From Magnetospirillum sp. XM-1 (GTDB lineage: Bacteria; Pseudomonadota; Alphaproteobacteria; Rhodospirillales; Magnetospirillaceae): a stretch of 64,000 nucleotides of DNA. Under the pieces are notes generated by a model, which was not told the origin of the DNA, ran no database searches, and saw only the letters and a list, made by a program, of their open reading frames with translations. The DNA lies in NCBI RefSeq assembly GCF_001511835.1, contig NZ_LN997848.1, positions 1,178,001 through 1,242,000 of the forward strand, read 5' to 3'. Made by a program: the position numbers and the translations under genes. Of the stretch, positions 1 to 11,459 are shown one piece after another (within the stretch, counting starts at the first letter, position 1; every line of letters begins with the position of its first letter).

Positions 1-262
1 TTCCGTCCGGCAGCATGACGCGCAGTTCGGCGGTGCGGCTGTTGTCGCGTCCGAAGCCCAGCAGGAAGCGGCCCTGGGAATCCACCGGCACGGACCGCCC
101 GTCCAGTTCGACGCGCGCACCCGGCTCGGTGCGCCCCAGCACCAGGCCGCCCTGCTCGGCATGGCCGGAGAGGCTGGTCTCGGCCGCAGCCGCGCCCACC
201 CAGGCGATGCCGGCCAGGATCAGGGCGAGAAGGCTATTTCGGCGCCCACATGATCGTGGCAT
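1..262 (-). CDS. Secreted M23-family metallopeptidase, N-terminal part (truncated by window edge)
   Basis: Only the first 87 codons lie in the window. Reading starts at ATG 262-260. The N-terminus has basic residues (MPRSCGRRN), a hydrophobic stretch and AAAA before Glu28, a classic signal peptide. The mature start (GLVLGRTEPGARVELDG, later GRFLLGFGRDN) resembles the N-terminal beta domain that precedes the LytM/M23 domain in alphaproteobacterial peptidoglycan peptidases. The catalytic domain itself is outside the window, so the family is inferred from this N-terminal pattern. The start overlaps the end of the upstream gene by 29 bp, implying translational coupling. Confidence 0.7.
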   Translation of the reverse strand, partial: MPRSCGRRNSLLALILAGIAWVGAAAAETSLSGHAEQGGLVLGRTEPGARVELDGRSVPVDSQGRFLLGFGRDNSRTAELRVMLPDG

Positions 263-1013
263 CGCCACCGCCTTCCTTGTTGCACAATTCGGTGATGATG
301 GCCGACGAGACGCGGGTGGGGGTGATGCCGTTGACGGACAAGAGGCCCTTCTTCACCAGCTTCATGCCCGAGGCCGAGCAGATGCGCGGCGGCACCCGCT
401 CGGCGATGACCACCGGCACGCCGTTCATGGAGGTGACGCGGATCGCGCCGCCGAACATGTGCGACGGCGGCGCGTTGCCTTGCGAGGATTCGACCATCAT
501 GGCGACGAAGCGGTCGGTTTCGGACCCGGTGTTCTCCACCGGCTCCTGCGAGCGGCTCCACAGGATGTAGCCGCCGATGGTGAGGATCAGGGCGACCATC
601 ACGCCGCCGGCGATCAACACGCCGCGTCCTTCGCCCTCCTCCTCGGCGTGGTGCGCCGGATGGAACTTGCCGTCCTTGGACTGGGCCCAGTTGTCGGTGG
701 TCGAGCGCGGCAGGCGCTGCTCCTTGGCGGCGCGCAGCACCTCGATGCAGCCGCGCGCGGCCGAGCGCATCTCGTTGCGGTGGACCTCGGGCGTGTGGCC
801 GGGCTTAACCGCCGCGACGACCTCGCTCGCCCGGCGGCGCAGCGCGTCGCGCAATTCCCGGTCATAGGGACGGCGCAGCATCAGGTCCAGCGCCAGGATG
901 GTCAGCTGTTCCAGCCTGGCCGGGTCCTTGACGCCGGGTAATTTCAGGATAAGGGCCTGGAACAGGGCTTCCTGCTCCTCGGTGGTCGCCGGCTTCTCCA
1001 CGGGATGATCCAT
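234..1013 (-). CDS. Single-pass membrane protein of unknown function
   Basis: 259 residues from ATG 1013, preceded by a purine-rich AGGACGGACAGG. A longer reading back to 1130 is possible, but its extra 39 residues look like translated leader. Residues 1-115 are helical and charged. Residues about 130-153 form one clear transmembrane helix (GVLIAGGVMVALILTIGG) followed by WSRS, giving a cytoplasmic N-terminus and periplasmic C-terminus. The periplasmic part carries two cysteines (RICSASG and ELCNKEGG) that could form a disulfide. It overlaps the downstream M23 peptidase gene by 29 bp, so a role at the cell envelope is plausible. I recognise no family. Confidence 0.8.
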   Translation of the reverse strand: MDHPVEKPATTEEQEALFQALILKLPGVKDPARLEQLTILALDLMLRRPYDRELRDALRRRASEVVAAVKPGHTPEVHRNEMRSAARGCIEVLRAAKEQRLPRSTTDNWAQSKDGKFHPAHHAEEEGEGRGVLIAGGVMVALILTIGGYILWSRSQEPVENTGSETDRFVAMMVESSQGNAPPSHMFGGAIRVTSMNGVPVVIAERVPPRICSASGMKLVKKGLLSVNGITPTRVSSAIITELCNKEGGGDATIMWAPK

Positions 1014-1063
1014 CCTGTCCGTCCTGCAACCCTCTCCCCAGATGAATGGTAGCCTTACCCGCG

Positions 1064-1102
1064 TTAATGAGCCGTTACCTGAATTCACCACAAAAATTTT
1101 GT
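1064..1102. promoter_or_regulatory. Candidate control sites in divergent spacer
   Basis: The 166-bp spacer between two divergent genes is locally AT-rich. It holds TTAA-N7-TTAC at 1064-1078, one mismatch from the CtrA consensus TTAA-N7-TTAA. It also holds a perfect odd-length palindrome ACAAAAATTTTGT at 1090-1102. Either could be a regulator site. Both are short enough to arise by chance. Confidence 0.3.
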
Positions 1103-1179
1103 CGTTGTGAATAATTCTACACAATGCCATATGAGGTTGATGAGTGGGGGTATCCGCTGATCTCGAGGCTTTTCAGACG

Positions 1180-4100
1180 ATGAGTGTGGACATGACGCAT
1201 CCGGCCCTTGGGCATGGCCTTTCCTTTGACGATTTGTACCGGCGCTCCGGCCTGGAGCGGCTGGACGCGGCCTTTCTGGGCGCGCTGGCCGCCGCCGACC
1301 CGGCCCTGGCCGAGCGCCTCAAGGCCGCCCGCGCTGAACCCGATGCGCTGGCGCCCAAGGAGGAGGCGGCGCTGCTGGTGGAACTGGCGCCCCATCTGGA
1401 CGACTTTCTGGCCGAACTGTTCGCCATCCGCTCGGCCTTGTCCGACCTGAAGGCCCGCCAGGACGGGTTGGCACCGCTCTATCAGGCCAAGCGCCTGTTC
1501 GTCCAGCGCCGGGCCTTAAAGGAGATCAAGGCGGAAGAGGCCGCCACCCTGGACGCCCAGGCGCTGGAGATGGAATACGCGCTGAAAGTGGGCGAGCCGT
1601 TCTCGGAAGCCGGCTTCGCCCGGCGCGTGCTGGCCTGGATGGACGACGAGGCCGCGCACGGCGACGAACTGAAGCTGGCCGTCCGCCTGGCCGCCGCCAA
1701 GGTGGCCGCCAACGACAGCGCCTATCACCCCCAGGGCATCCTGTTCAAGGTCCCGGCCAAGCACGATCCCCTGCATCAGGTGCCGGTGGTCAAGGGCGAG
1801 CTGTGCGGCGTGCCCGCCTTGGAATTCGAAACCGCGCGCCTGCGCCGGCGCGAAGGCTTCAACCTCACCGATGCCGGCACCGATCTGGCCGGCGCGCTGG
1901 ACGAGATCAACTACTGCATCCTCTGCCATCACCAGGGCCGCGATTCCTGTTCCAAGGGCATGAAGGACAAGAAGACCGGCGACACCGCCAAGAATGCGCT
2001 CGGCGTCGCCATGGAGGGCTGCCCGCTCGAGGAGAAGATCTCCGAGATGCACGAGGCCAAGGCCGCCGGCCACGCCTTGGCGGCGCTGGCCATCATCGCC
2101 GTGGACAATCCCATGGCGGCCGGTACCGGGCACCGCATCTGCAACGACTGCATGACCGCCTGCGTCTACCAGAACCAGAACCGCGACCCCGTCAACGTGC
2201 CCGAGGCCGAGACCCGGACCCTGAAGGACGTGCTGGAACTGCCCTGGGGCTTCGAGATCTATTCCCTGCTGACCCGCTGGAACCCGGCCAATCTCCGCCG
2301 CCCGCTGCCCAAGCCCGATTCGGGGCGCAAGGTGCTGGTGGTGGGCATGGGCCCGGCCGGCTACACCCTGTCGCACCACCTGATGCAGGACGGCCACCAC
2401 GTGGTGGCGGTGGACGGGCTGAAGATCGAGCCGCTGGCCGCCGACCTGTCGGGCGTCGATTCCTTCGGGCAAAGGGTGCCCTTCCGCCCCGTGCGCGACA
2501 TCCGCTCCCTGTGGCAGCCCCTGGGCGAGCGGGTGATGGGCGGTTTCGGCGGCGTGGCCGAATACGGCATCACGGTGCGCTGGGACAAGAACTTCCTCGA
2601 CGTCATCCGCCTGCTGCTGGAGCGCCGTTCGGAATTCGCCCTGTTCGGCGGCGTGCGCTTCGGCGGCAACCTGACCCTGGAAGAGGCGTTCGAGCTGGGC
2701 TTCGACCATGTGGCCCTGGCCACGGGGGCGGGCAAGCCCACCATCCTCGACATGCCGGGCGGCCTCGCCAAGGGCGTGCGCCAGGCGTCGGACTTCCTGA
2801 TGGCCCTGCAACTGACCGGCGCGGCCCGGCCGGGAACGCTGGCCAGCCTGCAGCTGCGTCTGCCGGTGGTGGTGATCGGCGGCGGGCTGACCGCCATCGA
2901 CACCTGCACCGAGGCCCTGGCCTATTACCCCGTTCAGGTGGAGAAGTTCCTGTCGCGCCACGAGCAACTGGTGGCCGAGCGGGGCGAGCACGCGGTGCGC
3001 GTCCACTGGTCGGAGGAAGACCACGAGATCGCCGACGAGTTCATCCATCATGCCGAGGCCATCCGCGCCGAGCGCCGGGCGGCGGCCGCCGAGGGTCGCG
3101 CGCCGCGCATCCTCGAACTGCTGCAATCCTGGGGGGGCGCCACTGTGGCCTATCGCCGGGGCCTGACCGACAGCCCGGCCTACCGCAACCACGGGGAAAT
3201 CTCCAAGGCGTTGGAGGAAGGCATCCGCTTCCTGGAAGGCATGAGTCCGGTGGCGGTGGAGACCGACGATTTCGGCTCGGCCAACGGCGTGCAGTTCAAG
3301 GATAGGGACGGCCAGCCCCACCGCCTGCCGGCGCGTGCCGTGCTGGTGGCGGCGGGCACCGTGCCCAACACCACGCCCGCCCGCGAGGCCAAGGGCATCC
3401 ATCTGGACGGCAAATACTTCCAGGCCATGGACGAGGATGGCAATCTGGTCACGCCGGAGCGCCGCACCAAGCCGGGCGACGTCCACGTGCTGATGCATAT
3501 CGACGGCCACGACCGCACGGTCAGCTTCTTCGGCGACCTCCACCCGTCCTTTGCCGGCAACGTGGTCTCGGCCATGGCCTCGGCCAAGCAGGGCCATCCG
3601 GTGGTGACGCGCACCATGGCGCGCCGCCCCGCCAATCCGGTGCCGGCGACCCAATTGTTCGAGACCCTCAACGCCCGCCTGCGCGCCCAGGTCCACGCCG
3701 TCAACCGCCTGACGCCCACCATCATCGAGGTGGTGATCAAGGCGCCGGCGGCGGCCAACGCCTTCAGGCCCGGCCAGTTCTTCCGCCTGCAGAACTTCGA
3801 GATGCTGGCCCGCAAGGTGGGCAACACCTCTCTCGCCATGGAAGGACTGGCGCTGACCGGCGCCTGGGTGGACAAGGAGCAGGGCCTGGTGGGGCTGATC
3901 GTCCTGGAAATGGGCGGCTCATCCGATCTGTGCGCCCACCTCACCCCCGGCGAGCCGGTGGTCCTGATGGGGCCGACCGGCGCGCCCACCCATGTCTGCG
4001 GCTCGGAGACCGTGCTGCTGGCCGGCGGCGGGTTGGGCAACGCCGTGCTGTTCTCCATCGGCGCGGCCTTCCGCGCCAAGGGCTCCAAGGTGCTGTACTT

Positions 4101-4650
4101 CGCCGGCTACAAGAACGCCCACGACCGTTTCAAGGTGGCCGACATCGAGGCCGCCGCCGACGTGGTGGTGTGGTGCGTGGACGGCGGCGAGGCCTTTACC
4201 CCCGACCGGCCCGGCGACCGCGCCTTCGTCGGCAACATCGTCGAGGCCATGGTGGCCTATGGCGAGGGCCGCCTGGGCGAGCAGACCATCCCCATCACCG
4301 ACGTGGACCGCATCATCGCCATCGGCTCGGACCGCATGATGGCGGCGGTGGCCAAGGCGCGCCACGACCGCCTGGCCCCCTTCCTCAAGCGCGAGCACCA
4401 GGGCATCGGGTCGATCAACTCGCCCATGCAATGCATGCTGAAGGAGGTCTGCGCCCAGTGCCTGCAAAAGCACAAGGACCCGGTCACCGGCGAGGAGAAG
4501 GTGGTGTTCACCTGCTTCGACCAGGACCAGCCCTTGGACAAGGTGGACTTCACCAGCCTGGCCGAGCGGTTGGGCCAGAACTCGGTGTGGGAGAAGCTGT
4601 CCAAGTCGTGGATCGACCGTAGCCTGCGGCAGGCGGGCTTGAGGCGGTAA
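1180..4650 (+). CDS. Fused Nfn-like (NfnB-NfnA type) FAD/Fe-S pyridine nucleotide oxidoreductase
   Basis: 1156 residues from ATG 1180 (GTG 1144 is an alternative). Residues 1-235 are helical and match nothing I know. Residues 246-328 hold seven cysteines (246, 249, 257, 281, 321, 324, 328) in a GltD-like iron-sulfur region. Two dinucleotide-binding motifs follow: VLVVGMGPAGYTL near 385 and VVVIGGGLTAIDT near 563. From about 837 a ferredoxin-reductase/PyrK-like module begins (RPGQFFRLQN, then LLAGGGLGNAV near 945). It ends in a 2Fe-2S type set at Cys1085, 1091, 1094 and 1112. This is the domain content of NfnB (GltD-like) and NfnA (PyrK-like), the NADH-dependent ferredoxin:NADP oxidoreductase, on one chain. 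That reaction is inferred. A simpler glutamate-synthase-like electron-transfer role remains possible. Confidence 0.7.
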   Translation: MSVDMTHPALGHGLSFDDLYRRSGLERLDAAFLGALAAADPALAERLKAARAEPDALAPKEEAALLVELAPHLDDFLAELFAIRSALSDLKARQDGLAPLYQAKRLFVQRRALKEIKAEEAATLDAQALEMEYALKVGEPFSEAGFARRVLAWMDDEAAHGDELKLAVRLAAAKVAANDSAYHPQGILFKVPAKHDPLHQVPVVKGELCGVPALEFETARLRRREGFNLTDAGTDLAGALDEINYCILCHHQGRDSCSKGMKDKKTGDTAKNALGVAMEGCPLEEKISEMHEAKAAGHALAALAIIAVDNPMAAGTGHRICNDCMTACVYQNQNRDPVNVPEAETRTLKDVLELPWGFEIYSLLTRWNPANLRRPLPKPDSGRKVLVVGMGPAGYTLSHHLMQDGHHVVAVDGLKIEPLAADLSGVDSFGQRVPFRPVRDIRSLWQPLGERVMGGFGGVAEYGITVRWDKNFLDVIRLLLERRSEFALFGGVRFGGNLTLEEAFELGFDHVALATGAGKPTILDMPGGLAKGVRQASDFLMALQLTGAARPGTLASLQLRLPVVVIGGGLTAIDTCTEALAYYPVQVEKFLSRHEQLVAERGEHAVRVHWSEEDHEIADEFIHHAEAIRAERRAAAAEGRAPRILELLQSWGGATVAYRRGLTDSPAYRNHGEISKALEEGIRFLEGMSPVAVETDDFGSANGVQFKDRDGQPHRLPARAVLVAAGTVPNTTPAREAKGIHLDGKYFQAMDEDGNLVTPERRTKPGDVHVLMHIDGHDRTVSFFGDLHPSFAGNVVSAMASAKQGHPVVTRTMARRPANPVPATQLFETLNARLRAQVHAVNRLTPTIIEVVIKAPAAANAFRPGQFFRLQNFEMLARKVGNTSLAMEGLALTGAWVDKEQGLVGLIVLEMGGSSDLCAHLTPGEPVVLMGPTGAPTHVCGSETVLLAGGGLGNAVLFSIGAAFRAKGSKVLYFAGYKNAHDRFKVADIEAAADVVVWCVDGGEAFTPDRPGDRAFVGNIVEAMVAYGEGRLGEQTIPITDVDRIIAIGSDRMMAAVAKARHDRLAPFLKREHQGIGSINSPMQCMLKEVCAQCLQKHKDPVTGEEKVVFTCFDQDQPLDKVDFTSLAERLGQNSVWEKLSKSWIDRSLRQAGLRR

Positions 4651-4652
4651 TG

Positions 4653-4706
4653 GCGGGCGGGACGCCCGCGCTCCATACGCCCCCGGAGGGCGGGCGTCCC
4701 GCCCGC
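4653..4706. repeat. Long GC-rich inverted repeat, REP-like
   Basis: Two 22-bp arms (4653-4674 and 4685-4706) are inverted copies with one mismatch. Each arm also contains the self-complementary core GCGGGCGGGACGCCCGC. It lies directly after the stop of the Nfn-like gene and before the end of the convergent membrane-protein gene. It could act as a bidirectional terminator or be a dispersed extragenic palindrome. Confidence 0.8.
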
Positions 4707-4717
4707 ATCGTCGTCGA

Positions 4718-5638
4718 TCAGGTCAGGACGAGATGCACCCCCGCCCGCAGCGCGATCCCGGCCAGCGCGCCCAGCACGGCGGGCCGCCACACCCGGGCCG
4801 TCCGGGGGCCGGCGGCCATCAGCACCGCCACCCCCGGAAAGTCCAGGGGATGGATCAGGATGCCGGCCCAGGCGTTGAGCTGGGCCGCCGACAGATGGCC
4901 GGTGCGCGCCTGCTCGTCCACGATGCCCAGCATGGCGGTGCCGCCGGCCAGATACTTGGTGACGGCGGGCAGGACCAGATCGGGATCGATGAAGGGCAGC
5001 GCATTGGTCAGCGCCTGGATGGCGCCCGCCTGCCTGAGCGCGGTGACCACGGTCAGCGACACCACCAGCATGGGAATGGCGCTGATGGCGATGCGGAAGG
5101 CCTCGGCGCCGGCCCGGTTGATGACGTCCACCACGCCCTTGGCGTTTTCTGCCACCGGGTGCTTCAGCGTCTCGTCCAGCACCTGCTCTTCCGACGACAG
5201 GCCCCGCCCGGCCAGATGGTAGGCGACGGAAGCGGCCAGCAACCCGCCCACCAGCGAGACGCCCAGCACCGGCAGGACCGAGAGGCCCAGCGCGCCCAAG
5301 GGAAAGGCGGCGTTGGCCTGGGCCATGGCCAGCACCATGGCGAAGGCGGCGGCCAGATGGCGGTCCGAGGTGCCGCGCTGCTCCATCATGGCCAGCGTGG
5401 CGGCCGGCGCGGCGAAGCTGACGAAGCTCACCTGAATGGCGGCGAAGGTGGCCAGCCCGGTCAGGCCGAAGGGGCGCAGGATGGGGGTGAGCAGCGCCAC
5501 CAGCCGGTCCAGCACGCCCCAGGCTTCCAGCAGACGCATCATGGACAGCATCACCACCATGATGGGCAGCAGCACGAACAGCGACAGCTCGATGGCCGAG
5601 CGGCCGGCGGGCAGGACGATGGTGATCAGGGTGTTCAT
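4718..5638 (-). CDS. Nucleoside-recognition (Gate) domain membrane protein
   Basis: 306 residues with about eight hydrophobic segments. It carries two Gate-like repeats: one near the N-terminus (PIMVVMLSMMRLLEAWG, PFGLTGLATFAA) and one in the second half (AISAIPMLVVSLTVVTAL, KYLAGGTAMLGIV). This organisation is typical of the SpmA/SpmB and YjiH-type nucleoside-recognition family, inner-membrane proteins with poorly defined substrates. The length fits the single-chain form that contains both halves. It is convergent with the Nfn-like gene and follows mutS on the same strand after 88 bp. The substrate cannot be predicted from sequence. Confidence 0.75.
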   Translation of the reverse strand: MNTLITIVLPAGRSAIELSLFVLLPIMVVMLSMMRLLEAWGVLDRLVALLTPILRPFGLTGLATFAAIQVSFVSFAAPAATLAMMEQRGTSDRHLAAAFAMVLAMAQANAAFPLGALGLSVLPVLGVSLVGGLLAASVAYHLAGRGLSSEEQVLDETLKHPVAENAKGVVDVINRAGAEAFRIAISAIPMLVVSLTVVTALRQAGAIQALTNALPFIDPDLVLPAVTKYLAGGTAMLGIVDEQARTGHLSAAQLNAWAGILIHPLDFPGVAVLMAAGPRTARVWRPAVLGALAGIALRAGVHLVLT

Positions 5639-5726
5639 CAGGCGTCTGTCATCCCGGAAGGCGGCAAAGGGTCTTTCACATGGGGTGGGAAAGATGCTTT
5701 GACGACAAGTGGTATGACAAGTTCGT

Positions 5727-8381
5727 TTAAAGCATGCGCCTAAGCTCGTAGATCAGATCGAGCGCCTGTCGCGCCGTCAGATCGTCGGGATTGACGCCTT
5801 TGAGCGCCTCTTCCACGGCCGAAATCTGCGGTGCGGCGGCGGCGGCCGCGATGGGCTTGGGCTTGGCGAGTGCCGCGAACAGCGGCAGGTCGTCGGCGAG
5901 GCGCGCCATGCCGGACGCCTGATCCGACTTTTCCAGGATGCCCAGCACCTCCTCGGCGCGGCCCACCACGGCCGAAGGCAATCCGGCCAGACGCGCCACG
6001 TGGATGCCGTAGGAGCGGTCCGCGGCCCCCGCCCCCACCTCGTGCAGGAACACCACGTCGCCCTGCCATTCCTTGACCCGCATCATGTGGCACGACAGCG
6101 CGGCGAGGCGCGACGTGAGGCGGGTCAGCTCGTGGTAATGGGTGGCGAACAAGGCGCGGCAGCGATTGACCTCGTGCAGGTGCTCGACCACCGCCCAGGC
6201 GATGGACAGGCCGTCGAAGGTGGCCGTGCCGCGCCCGATCTCGTCCAGGATGACCAAAGCGCGGGGCCCGGCCTGATTGAGGATGGCGGCGGTCTCCACC
6301 ATCTCGACCATGAAGGTGGACCGTCCGCGCGCCAGATCGTCGGCGGCGCCGACGCGCGAGAACAGGCGGTCGACCACCCCCATGTGGACGGACTCGGCGG
6401 GCACGAACGAGCCCATCTGGGCCAGGATGGCGATCACCGCGTTCTGGCGCAGGAAGGTGGACTTACCCGCCATGTTGGGGCCGGTGACCAGCCACAGGCG
6501 CTGTTGGTCGGCCAGATCGCAATCGTTGGCGACGAAGGGGCCGGAACTGGCGGCCGCCAGCGCCGCCTCCACCACCGGGTGGCGGCCGCCCTTGATGTCG
6601 AAGGCGGTGCTGTCGTCGATCTTCGGGCGAGACCAGCGGGCCGAGGACGCTATTTCGCCCAAGGCCGCCGCGCAGTCGAGCCCGGCGAGCGCCGCGCCCG
6701 CCAGGGCGATCTCGGCCGCATGCGCCGTGACCTCGCCGATCAGCTCGGCCAGCAGCTCCATCTCGAGCGCCAGGGCGCGGTCGGCGGCGCCAGTGATCTT
6801 GCCGGCCAGCTCGATCAGTTCGGTGGTGGTGTAGCGCGCCGCGTTGGCCATGGTCTGGCGGTGGATGTAGCCCTCGCCCAGCCGGTCGGCCTGCTTGGAC
6901 GGCACCTCGATGTGATGGCCGATGATGTTGTTGTGGCGGATCTTCAGCGAGGCGATGCCGGTCTCGTCCTGATAGCGCTTTTCCAGGCGCATCATCAGGC
7001 CGCTGCTTTCGGTCTTTAAGGATTTCAGCTCGTCCAGGCCCTCGTGGAATCCTTGGGCGATGAAGCCGCCGTCGCGGGCATTGAGCGGCAGATCGGCGCT
7101 GAGCGCCCGGGCGAGGCGGTCCACCAGGGCGGAATGCTCGCCCAGCTCGCGGGCGCATTGGTTGATGCCGGGCGGCGTGTCCAGATGGGCCTGGGTGACC
7201 AGGGTGCGCAGCGCGGGAATCTCGGCCAGGGCGTCACGCACATTGGCCAGGTCGCGGGGGCCGCCGCGTCCCAGCGACAGGCGCGAAAGCGCCCGTTCCA
7301 CGTCGGGGCAGCGCTTCAGCGTGTCGCGCAATTCGGCCCGCACGCTTTCGTGCTCGACGAAGAAGCCGACCATATCGAGGCGCCACTCGATGGCGTGGGG
7401 ATCGGTGAGCGGCGCCGCCAGCCAGGCGGCCAGCAGCCGGGCGCCGGCTCCCGTCACGGTGCGGTCGATGGTGGCGAGCAGCGAGCCCCTTCGCTCGCCC
7501 GTCAGGGTTTCGGCCAGTTCCAGGTTGCGCCGCGTCGCCGCGTCGATCTCCATCACCGCGCCCTCGGCCAGGCGCTTCGGGGCCGACAGGCGGGGCAGCT
7601 TGCCCTTTTGCGTCAGCTCGACGTAATCGACCAGCGCGCCGCCGGCCGCCAGTTCGGGCCGGGTGAAGGCGCCGAAGCCGTCCAGCGCGCCGACGCCGTA
7701 CAGCGCCTCCAGCCTGCGCCGCGAATTCTCGGAATCGAAGCGGGCGGTGGGCAGCGGCGACAGCACGTTGCGCCATTCGGCCCAGACGTCATGGAACTCG
7801 GCATTGCCCAGCAGGCGGTCCGAGACCAGCAACTCGCCGGGCGAAAGCCGCGCCAGGGCGGCCGCCAGGGTTTTCGGGCCGATGGCCTGCATGGCGAAGT
7901 CGCCGGTGGACACGTCCACCCAGGCCAGGCCCAGGGCGCCTTGCGCCTCGGCCACCGCCGCCAGGTAATTGTGGGACCGGGCGTCCAAGAGCGTGTCCTC
8001 GGTCAGCGTGCCCGCCGTGATGACGCGCACCACGTCCCTGGCCACCACCGATTTCGAGCCGCGCTTCTTGGCCTCGGCCGGGTCTTCCATCTGCTCGCCG
8101 ATGGCCACCTTGAAGCCGGACCGCACCAGCTTGGCGAGATAGGCCTCGTAGGCCCGGACCGGCACGCCGCACATGGCGATGTCCTCGCCGGCATGCTTGC
8201 CCCGCTTGGTCAGCGCGATGTCGAGCGCCGCCGAGGCCTTGACCGCGTCGTCGAAGAACAACTCGTAGAAATCGCCCATGCGGTAGAACAGCAGGCAATC
8301 GGGATGGGCCCGCTTGATGGCCAGGTACTGGGCCATCATGGGCGTCGCGTCGTCTGGGATGGCGGGCAGGTCTGCGGTCAC
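5727..8381 (-). CDS. mutS: DNA mismatch repair protein MutS
   Basis: 884 residues, normal for MutS. The mismatch-binding domain has the [11 protein letters not shown] motif near residue 33, including the Phe-X-Glu that probes mispaired bases. Connector, lever and clamp regions follow. The ATPase domain has Walker [10 protein letters not shown] and Walker B DEIGRGT with the following TFDG loop. The start is GTG at 8381. No mutL is nearby, as is common. The C-terminus ([13 protein letters not shown]) matches the MutS dimerisation tail, so the protein is full length. Confidence 0.97.
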   Translation of the reverse strand: MTADLPAIPDDATPMMAQYLAIKRAHPDCLLFYRMGDFYELFFDDAVKASAALDIALTKRGKHAGEDIAMCGVPVRAYEAYLAKLVRSGFKVAIGEQMEDPAEAKKRGSKSVVARDVVRVITAGTLTEDTLLDARSHNYLAAVAEAQGALGLAWVDVSTGDFAMQAIGPKTLAAALARLSPGELLVSDRLLGNAEFHDVWAEWRNVLSPLPTARFDSENSRRRLEALYGVGALDGFGAFTRPELAAGGALVDYVELTQKGKLPRLSAPKRLAEGAVMEIDAATRRNLELAETLTGERRGSLLATIDRTVTGAGARLLAAWLAAPLTDPHAIEWRLDMVGFFVEHESVRAELRDTLKRCPDVERALSRLSLGRGGPRDLANVRDALAEIPALRTLVTQAHLDTPPGINQCARELGEHSALVDRLARALSADLPLNARDGGFIAQGFHEGLDELKSLKTESSGLMMRLEKRYQDETGIASLKIRHNNIIGHHIEVPSKQADRLGEGYIHRQTMANAARYTTTELIELAGKITGAADRALALEMELLAELIGEVTAHAAEIALAGAALAGLDCAAALGEIASSARWSRPKIDDSTAFDIKGGRHPVVEAALAAASSGPFVANDCDLADQQRLWLVTGPNMAGKSTFLRQNAVIAILAQMGSFVPAESVHMGVVDRLFSRVGAADDLARGRSTFMVEMVETAAILNQAGPRALVILDEIGRGTATFDGLSIAWAVVEHLHEVNRCRALFATHYHELTRLTSRLAALSCHMMRVKEWQGDVVFLHEVGAGAADRSYGIHVARLAGLPSAVVGRAEEVLGILEKSDQASGMARLADDLPLFAALAKPKPIAAAAAAPQISAVEEALKGVNPDDLTARQALDLIYELRRML

Positions 8382-8518
8382 GGGCTTGGCGGGGGCTCAA
8401 TGGAAACGACCGGGCACAGTATCACGGGCGTGTCATGGTTCAAGGGCTTGCGCCCCCCTTTGCAGACTCCCGCTTTCGGCGCACAATGGGATCATCAGGC
8501 CGACACGAGGAGAATCCC

Positions 8519-9046
8519 ATGACAGCCGCCCTTGCCCCCCGCACCGGTGCCCTTCGCGAAGTGGTGGGCACCTTCGCCGACCGCAGCCATTTCGAGGCCG
8601 CGGTCTCCGCCTTGCTGGCCGAAGGCTTCGGCCGCGACAAGCTGTCGGTTCTGACTTCCCACGATTCGCTCGACGCCGCCGAGGGGCCGGGGGGAGCCAA
8701 GGCGCGCAAGTGGCGCGACGGCCTGGTCGCCCTGATGGGCGAGCTGAAATTCGAAGGCCCCCTGGTGGCCGCCGGGCTGATCGCGCTGGCCGCCGGGCCG
8801 GTGGGCGCGGTGATCGCCGGGCTGGTGGCGGCCGGCGTCGGCGGCGTGGCGCTCAAGGAAGTTCTGGACGAGGTGGCGGCCATTCCCGATTCCGACGACT
8901 TCGTCCGGGCGCTGGCGGCGGGCAGCGTGATCTTGTGGGTCAGCGCCGATTCGCCCGAGGAGGAGGCCAAGGCCCGCGCCCTGCTCGACGCCGCCGGTGG
9001 CGCCAACATCCACATCTTCGAGCGCGCCAAGGGCGCCCGCCATTAA
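8519..9046 (+). CDS. Small protein with stress-protein-like N-terminus and glycine-rich hydrophobic segment
   Basis: 175 residues from ATG 8519, preceded by a clear AGGAG 6 bp upstream. The N-terminal part (VVGTFADRSHFEAAVSALLA) has the strand-helix look of the general stress protein 17M/YflT family. Residues about 80-120 are a glycine/alanine-rich hydrophobic stretch (LAAGPVGAVIAGLVAAGVGG) that could insert in or associate with a membrane. The C-terminal third (SVILWVSADSPEEEAKARAL) looks like a second small alpha/beta unit. It stands alone between mutS (opposite strand) and maeB. The function is not known to me. Confidence 0.8.
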   Translation: MTAALAPRTGALREVVGTFADRSHFEAAVSALLAEGFGRDKLSVLTSHDSLDAAEGPGGAKARKWRDGLVALMGELKFEGPLVAAGLIALAAGPVGAVIAGLVAAGVGGVALKEVLDEVAAIPDSDDFVRALAAGSVILWVSADSPEEEAKARALLDAAGGANIHIFERAKGARH

Positions 9047-9152
9047 CGGAAATCCGGGGGCTGACGGGCGGCGGTCCCCGGCGTTTCAATGCACGACCCG
9101 GACGGGGCGAGCCAACGCCCCGCCGGCTGAATCAACAGGGAAGTGAGATCAC

Positions 9153-11453
<2,301 letters not shown>

Positions 11454-11459
11454 TCCGGG

